Below are positions 27,322 through 32,336 of a stretch of DNA of 32,336 nucleotides, piece by piece. The notes below the pieces were generated by a model. The model ran no database searches. It saw nothing but the letters and a program-made list of their open reading frames with translations, and was not told the origin of the DNA. The DNA is taken from NCBI GenBank assembly GCA_035574315.1, contig DATLYW010000031.1, positions 132,574 to 164,909 of the forward strand, given 5' to 3'. Position 1 is the first letter of the stretch. Each line of letters starts with the position of its first letter. This stretch comes from Candidatus Zixiibacteriota bacterium. GTDB taxonomy: Bacteria; Desulfobacterota; Binatia; UBA9968. Position numbers and translations under genes: made by a program.

Positions 27322-27987
27322 TCAGCTCGCCGCCTTGGCCTTGAAGTGCTCCCAGGCTCTCAGCGTCGACTCGGGATTGAACGTCTGGCGCGCGATCCTT
27401 TCCGCTTCTGCGGCGGTTATGAATTTCGGAGCCCCGAGCTTCATTGCCTCGGCCTGGAGTCGCGCGGATTCTTCGAGGTAGAGGGCGAGAACGCAGGCCT
27501 CGGGAACGTTGTGCCCGACCACTACGGCACCGTGCCCTCGCAGGATGATCGCCTTGGCGCCGCCGAGCAACCGCGCGATCTCGGCGGCCCGTTCCGCGGA
27601 CTCGACCTGCCCCGTGCCCTCGAACAGCGGCACCCCTTCGTAGAAAATGGCGCTGTAATTGTGCATCGGTTGCACCGTCTGGCCCACCACGCTGAGCAGG
27701 ATGACGGCAGGCGAATGGAAGTGAATCACCGAACCGGCATCGGGGCGTGCTTTGTAGATCGCCTGATGCACCGCGGATTGCGGGACCGGTTTTTCGAGGC
27801 TCACGATGAAAAGGTCTGCGGTTCTGATGATCGCCGGGCTCTTGCGGGGCATGAAAAGCATCCGGTCGGGACCGAGCCGCGCGCTCAAATGAGCGAAAGC
27901 ATCGCTCAAGCCCTCGCGCGACACGATCCTCAAGGCCGCCACGAAGTCCTTTTTCAGTGCGCCGAGCCGGGAGGATGCTTGCTTCAC
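27322..27987 (-). CDS. Class II aldolase/adducin family protein with an altered catalytic Glu
   Basis: A 221-residue protein of the fuculose-phosphate aldolase fold. The zinc-ligand histidines H89 and H91 (SVIHFHSP) and H152 (LRGHGAVV) are present. The position expected for the catalytic Glu (E73 of L-fuculose-1-phosphate aldolase, by my alignment of the YxxRPDA segment) seems to be Gln70. That would impair classical aldol chemistry, so it may act as a decarboxylase, dehydratase or other enzyme. It starts with GTG at 27987 and has only a weak ribosome site. It follows the cold-shock gene on the same strand by 60 bases. Confidence 0.85.
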   Translation of the reverse strand: MKQASSRLGALKKDFVAALRIVSREGLSDAFAHLSARLGPDRMLFMPRKSPAIIRTADLFIVSLEKPVPQSAVHQAIYKARPDAGSVIHFHSPAVILLSVVGQTVQPMHNYSAIFYEGVPLFEGTGQVESAERAAEIARLLGGAKAIILRGHGAVVVGHNVPEACVLALYLEESARLQAEAMKLGAPKFITAAEAERIARQTFNPESTLRAWEHFKAKAAS

Positions 27988-28047
27988 GCTCTTTTTTCCC
28001 TGACGGGCCAGTTGTGTCCCGGAAGACCGCGCGGAGAGGGCGGCGTT

Positions 28048-28251
28048 TCAGCGGATCTTGAGGTCGAAGGCTACCGGGCCTTTCTCTCCCCGCCGGGTCT
28101 GAAACTGTACCGTGTCGCCTTCGTTGAAGTCCTCGAACTGAACGCGAGGCGCGAGGCTGCCGCGGTGGAAAAATACCTCCTCGCTCCCGTCGTCGGGAAC
28201 GATGAAGCCGTAGCCCTTCTGCCGGACGATTTTCTTGATGGTCCCCGTCAT
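28048..28251 (-). CDS. Cold-shock-domain protein (CspA family)
   Basis: A 67-residue single OB-fold protein that binds single-stranded RNA or DNA. RNP-1 is KGYGFIV (residues 12-18) and RNP-2 is VFFHRGS (26-32), both with the aromatic stacking residues. An acidic loop (PDDGSEE) lies between them. Slightly divergent at the start (TGTIKKIVRQ instead of the usual G.VKWFN). Its 5' end is 69 bases from the divergent glycosyltransferase gene. No cold-box element could be identified. Confidence 0.93.
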   Translation of the reverse strand: MTGTIKKIVRQKGYGFIVPDDGSEEVFFHRGSLAPRVQFEDFNEGDTVQFQTRRGEKGPVAFDLKIR

Positions 28252-28281
28252 GCTCCAACCCTCCGCCGAAGCTCCTTGCTA

Positions 28282-28309
28282 TTGACGCCCCGGATCTTTA
28301 GAAGATAAC
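28282..28309 (+). promoter_or_regulatory. Sigma-70 promoter giving a nearly leaderless mRNA
   Basis: TTGACG (28282-28287) and GATAAC (28304-28309) are 16 bases apart, five and four consensus matches. A start of transcription about seven bases past the -10 would lie only ~5 bases before the ATG at 28321, which has no Shine-Dalgarno. Confidence 0.45.
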
Positions 28310-28320
28310 CCCAAAGCGCC

Positions 28321-29409
28321 ATGGCTGCAATTCTTTATTACCTGACGGGCCACGGCTTCGGGCACGCGGTTCGCTCCCTCGAGGTGGCGCGGCGCCTGAT
28401 GGCGCTGCGGCCGCAGGTTGCCGTCCACGTCCGGGGCGCCGTGCCGCAGTGGCTGGTCCGAGGAGTGGAGGCCCGGCTCGTTCACACCGGCTGCGCCATC
28501 GACGTGGGGATGGTGCAAGGCGACAGCCTGGAGCTCGATATCGCGGCCACACTGGCGGCGTGGGAGCGCTGGCGCGAGCGCTCCGCAGAGCTGATCGAAC
28601 GGGAGCTGGCCTATATCCGGGCGAACGAAATCGCTCTGGTCCTCGGCGACATCCCGCCGCTGGCATTCGAGCTGGCTGCGCGGGCCGCAATTCCCTCGAT
28701 AGCGATCGCCAATTTTACCTGGAGCGCCATCTACAGCGGCTATGTCGAGGCCCATCCCGGCTTCCGCCCGCTCATCGAAGAGATCGACGGGCAGTACCGC
28801 CGCGCCACCCTCGCTCTGGCGCTTCCTTATTCCTGCGCTGGCGCTCCGTTCGAGCGCATCGAGTCGATTCCCTGGATCGCCCGGAGGTCGGTCCTCTCAC
28901 GCGAGGAGGCGAGGCGGCGGCTGGGGTTGCCGCCGCAGAGGAAAGCCGTGCTTTTGAGCTTCGGCGGGCTGGGCCTGCGCCGGTTGCCGTGGGAAGAGCT
29001 ACGCCTCTGCCGGGACTATCTTTTCATAACCACGGGTGACGACGTCGGCCGCCGCGGGAATCTGCTCACCCTTCCCCCGGCCCAACACAGCTACGCCGAC
29101 ATCATCCGGGCCGCCGACGTCATCGTCACCAAGCCCGGCTACGGGATTGTCGCCGACGCCATCGCGCACCGCGTCGCCGTGCTTTACACCGATCGCGGCG
29201 ATTTCGCGGAATACCCCAGGCTGGTGCAGGCGCTTCGCGAATGCGCCACAGCGGAGTTCATTCCCCGAAGCGATCTTCTCGCGGGAAATCTCGTCCCCTA
29301 TCTCGAGCGGCTTCTGGCGCGCGAGCCCCACTGGCCGGAGGTGGCGCTCGACGGGGCGGCGGTCGCCGCACGAAGAATCCTCGACGTGCTCGACGGCAGG
29401 CCTGGTTGA
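28321..29409 (+). CDS. GT-B-fold glycosyltransferase-like protein
   Basis: A 362-residue protein resembling the N-terminal half of L-arabinokinase-type proteins and MurG-like glycosyltransferases. The N-terminal Rossmann domain opens with LYYLTGHGFGHAVRSLEVAR; a helix with GDIPPLAFELAARAAIPSIA follows. The C-terminal nucleotide-sugar domain starts VLLSFGGLGL and carries VTKPGYGIVADAIAHRVAVL (K271, P272, G273, Y274, G275), then DRGDFAEYPRL. No membrane helix is visible. Substrate and acceptor are unknown. It may be nearly leaderless. On the same strand 177 bases ahead of ispH. Confidence 0.75.
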   Translation: MAAILYYLTGHGFGHAVRSLEVARRLMALRPQVAVHVRGAVPQWLVRGVEARLVHTGCAIDVGMVQGDSLELDIAATLAAWERWRERSAELIERELAYIRANEIALVLGDIPPLAFELAARAAIPSIAIANFTWSAIYSGYVEAHPGFRPLIEEIDGQYRRATLALALPYSCAGAPFERIESIPWIARRSVLSREEARRRLGLPPQRKAVLLSFGGLGLRRLPWEELRLCRDYLFITTGDDVGRRGNLLTLPPAQHSYADIIRAADVIVTKPGYGIVADAIAHRVAVLYTDRGDFAEYPRLVQALRECATAEFIPRSDLLAGNLVPYLERLLAREPHWPEVALDGAAVAARRILDVLDGRPG

Positions 29410-29586
29410 CGGTTTTCGGTTCCCGGTTTCCAGCTTCTGGCTTTCACATTGAGCTCTGGAATCGTTGCGCGATTGAACCAGCGCCAAACGGCCGACGGGA
29501 GCCAGCTCCCTGTCTCCTCTTCTCCGGTCCCAGGTGGCCTTGGTTGACAGCCTGGAGAGTTTCATCCAGACTGGATCTGAGGCGTC

Positions 29587-30525
29587 ATGTCAGTCGAGAA
29601 GGTCGTTCTCGCCAAGCCGCGCGGCTTTTGCGCCGGCGTAGAAATGGCCATTGAAACCGTGGAGCGGGCGCTCAAAAAGCACGGCGCGCCGATCTACGTG
29701 TTCCACGAAATCGTCCACAACGTCCACGTGGTGCGTGATTTCACCACCCGGGGCGTGCGGTTCGTTCAGTCCATCGAAGAAGTTCCCGTCGGCGCCAAGC
29801 TGATTTTCAGCGCCCACGGGGTTTCTCCGGACGTCTGGCGCCGGGCGAAAGAGCGCGGCGTAAGCCTCGTTGTCGACGCCACCTGCCCTCTCGTCGAGAA
29901 GGTGCACCGCGAGGTGCGGCGTTTTGCCGCCCAGGGATTCTGGATCATCCTCGTGGGCCACGACAGGCACGACGAGATCGTCGGGACCAGCGGGGAAGCT
30001 CCGGATCGGGTCCGGGTCGTGGGGAGCGTGACCGAGGCCCGCGCGGTTTCCGTGCCGGACCCTGACAGAGTCGCCGTGCTCACGCAGACGACGCTCAGCG
30101 TCGACGATACGCGCGAGATCCTGGAGACGCTGGCGCAGCGGTTTCCGGCGATGGTTGTCCCTGCAAAAGAGGACATCTGCTATGCCACGCAAAACCGCCA
30201 GGACGCGGTCAAAGGGCTCGCCCGATCGGTCGATCTCGTGCTCGTGATCGGTTCGCGTAACAGCGAAAATTCGAACCAGCTCTGCCGCGTCGCGCGCGCT
30301 CAAGGCACCGCCGCGTACTTGATCGACGACTACCGCGGCATCGATCCGCGGTGGCTCGAAGGCGTCTCGCGCGTGGGAATCACCTCGGGCGCTTCCGTTC
30401 CCGAAAGCCTGGTAAGCGAAACGGTGGAATTTTTCAGGGCCCTGGGAGCGGAAGTCACCGAAGCCGGGTTCGTCGAGGAGAACATTCACTTCGCCCTGCC
30501 GCCGGAGGTCTTGCCGGCTACGTGA
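29587..30525 (+). CDS. ispH: 4-Hydroxy-3-methylbut-2-enyl diphosphate reductase IspH
   Basis: A 312-residue iron-sulfur enzyme, the last step of the MEP isoprenoid pathway, yielding IPP and DMAPP. The three cluster cysteines are C15 (GFCAGV), C100 (DATCPLV) and C198 (EDICYATQNRQ). Substrate-binding histidines are H44 (HEIVHN), H77 (FSAHGV) and H128 (GHDRHDE). E130 corresponds to the proton-relay Glu126 of the E. coli enzyme, and SRNSENSNQL is the characteristic Ser-Asn motif. Length is normal. A TTGACA at 29544-29549 could be a -35 element, but no good -10 follows it. Confidence 0.97.
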   Translation: MSVEKVVLAKPRGFCAGVEMAIETVERALKKHGAPIYVFHEIVHNVHVVRDFTTRGVRFVQSIEEVPVGAKLIFSAHGVSPDVWRRAKERGVSLVVDATCPLVEKVHREVRRFAAQGFWIILVGHDRHDEIVGTSGEAPDRVRVVGSVTEARAVSVPDPDRVAVLTQTTLSVDDTREILETLAQRFPAMVVPAKEDICYATQNRQDAVKGLARSVDLVLVIGSRNSENSNQLCRVARAQGTAAYLIDDYRGIDPRWLEGVSRVGITSGASVPESLVSETVEFFRALGAEVTEAGFVEENIHFALPPEVLPAT

Positions 30526-30555
30526 GAATCCTGGGGCGCCACCGCTGCCCACTGC

Positions 30556-30571
30556 CTAGGCAAACGCCTAG
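30556..30571. repeat. Inverted repeat after ispH
   Basis: CTAGGC and GCCTAG form a 6-bp stem around AAAC, 30 bases after the ispH stop. ATTCTAAG follows. It could be a weak terminator or an operator for the amt promoter about 80 bases downstream. Confidence 0.3.
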
Positions 30572-30653
30572 ATTCTAAGCAGCAGCGTTCAGAAGCGGAA
30601 ATCCCCTCGGTCGGTAACTCTCTGATATTTCGAGGCCCTCTTCCCTCAGCCGA

Positions 30654-30669
30654 TGGCACATCGGTTGCT
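30654..30669 (+). promoter_or_regulatory. Sigma-54 promoter for amt-glnA
   Basis: TGGCAC, five bases, then TTGCT is an exact match to the -24/-12 consensus (TGGCAC-N5-TTGCW), with the GG and GC doublets separated by 10 bases. Such promoters need an enhancer-binding activator, typically NtrC under nitrogen limitation. Its place 60-80 bases before amt fits nitrogen control. I could not identify an NtrC palindrome upstream. Confidence 0.85.
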
Positions 30670-30731
30670 CTCCGCCTAGCAGCCGTCCACAGCTCCACAA
30701 GGCGAATTTTGGCGTCATTCGTAAAGGGGGA

Positions 30732-32102
<1,371 letters not shown>

Positions 32103-32197
32103 AGCTTCAGGAGGCGAAGGGGTAGCCCGGACCGGGAGAATATGATAACAAAATTTTCGCTTGCAGAATCGTCGAGATTGAGGGAGGAGCAAGAGCA

Positions 32198-32336
32198 ATG
32201 AGCGTGAAGGACGTATTGGATCTGGTGAAGAAGAACCGGGTGGAGATTGTGGATTTCAAGTTTGTGGACGTACCCGGGCTTTGGCAGCATTTTTCGGTGC
32301 CGGCCTCGGAGCTGACGGGGGAGTTATTCGAGGAGG
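32198..32336 (+). CDS. glnA: Glutamine synthetase type I, N-terminal part (truncated by window edge)
   Basis: The visible 46 residues (SVKDVLDLVKKNRVEIVDFK, then FVDVPGLWQHFSVPASEL) form the beta-Grasp domain start of GlnA. The D-x-P-G-x-W-x-H motif is typical of type I enzymes. Glutamine synthetase makes glutamine from glutamate, ammonium and ATP, consistent with its place after amt. A GGAGG lies about 10 bases before the ATG. The catalytic part is outside the window. Confidence 0.93.
   Translation, partial: MSVKDVLDLVKKNRVEIVDFKFVDVPGLWQHFSVPASELTGELFEE

Noticed and set aside
25470..27344. A 624-codon plus-strand frame opposite the DUF255 gene
   Set aside because: The minus-strand product has a CxxC thioredoxin-like motif and family signatures; the plus-strand peptide has none.

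Overview
The window is a GC-rich, densely coded bacterial chromosome segment with no mobile elements, CRISPR arrays or RNA genes that I can recognise. The F1Fo ATP synthase cluster has a bactofilin in front and a b'/b subunit pair, in the order b'-b-delta-alpha-gamma-beta-epsilon, with the Fo a and c genes absent. Together with mnmE-mnmG-parA-parB, perfect-core parS palindromes and an Amt/GlnA unit behind a sigma-54 promoter, this points to a Deltaproteobacteria-like or related uncultivated lineage (for example Desulfobacterota, Binatota, Methylomirabilota/Rokubacteria or Tectomicrobia). This placement is an inference from gene order and style, not from a database search.

Layout. 1-2782: a truncated thiamine-diphosphate enzyme (minus strand) diverges from a two-domain cupin, followed by a NUDIX hydrolase and msrA. 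2897-5876: a putative Na+/H+ antiporter converges with an orphan NitT/TauT-type substrate-binding protein, with a strong hairpin between them. 6116-12688: a bactofilin with a good sigma-70 promoter, then seven ATP synthase genes. 12714-16779: a second bicupin sits 25 bp after atpC, then a terminator-like hairpin, an EutA-type actin/Hsp70-fold reactivase, and a third bicupin that closely resembles the second. 16787-19620: an LLM-class oxidoreductase diverges from a small cupin and an enolase-superfamily enzyme. 19695-24914: mnmE, mnmG, parA and parB, with two parS palindromes bracketing mnmG. 25200-28251 (minus strand): a DUF255/thioredoxin-fold protein, a class II aldolase-family protein and a cold-shock protein. 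28321-30525: a GT-B-fold glycosyltransferase-like protein and ispH. 30654-32336: a consensus sigma-54 promoter, amt and the start of glnA.

How they work together. The core blocks are housekeeping: ATP synthesis, tRNA wobble-uridine modification (MnmE/MnmG), chromosome partition (ParABS), isoprenoid precursor synthesis (IspH) and ammonium assimilation (Amt/GlnA). The accessory enzymes (TPP enzyme, LLM oxidoreductase, enolase-superfamily enzyme, cupins, substrate-binding protein, class II aldolase) suggest a heterotroph using small organic acids or other organic compounds. The most unusual element is the bicupin-EutA-bicupin block. It has no ethanolamine ammonia-lyase genes beside it, and its two bicupins seem to have lost the metal site in the N-terminal cupin while keeping a His-rich site in the C-terminal one. 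A third, more divergent paralogue at 384-1421 keeps histidines in both cupins. I regard this as the best candidate for an undescribed system in the window; its function is unknown.
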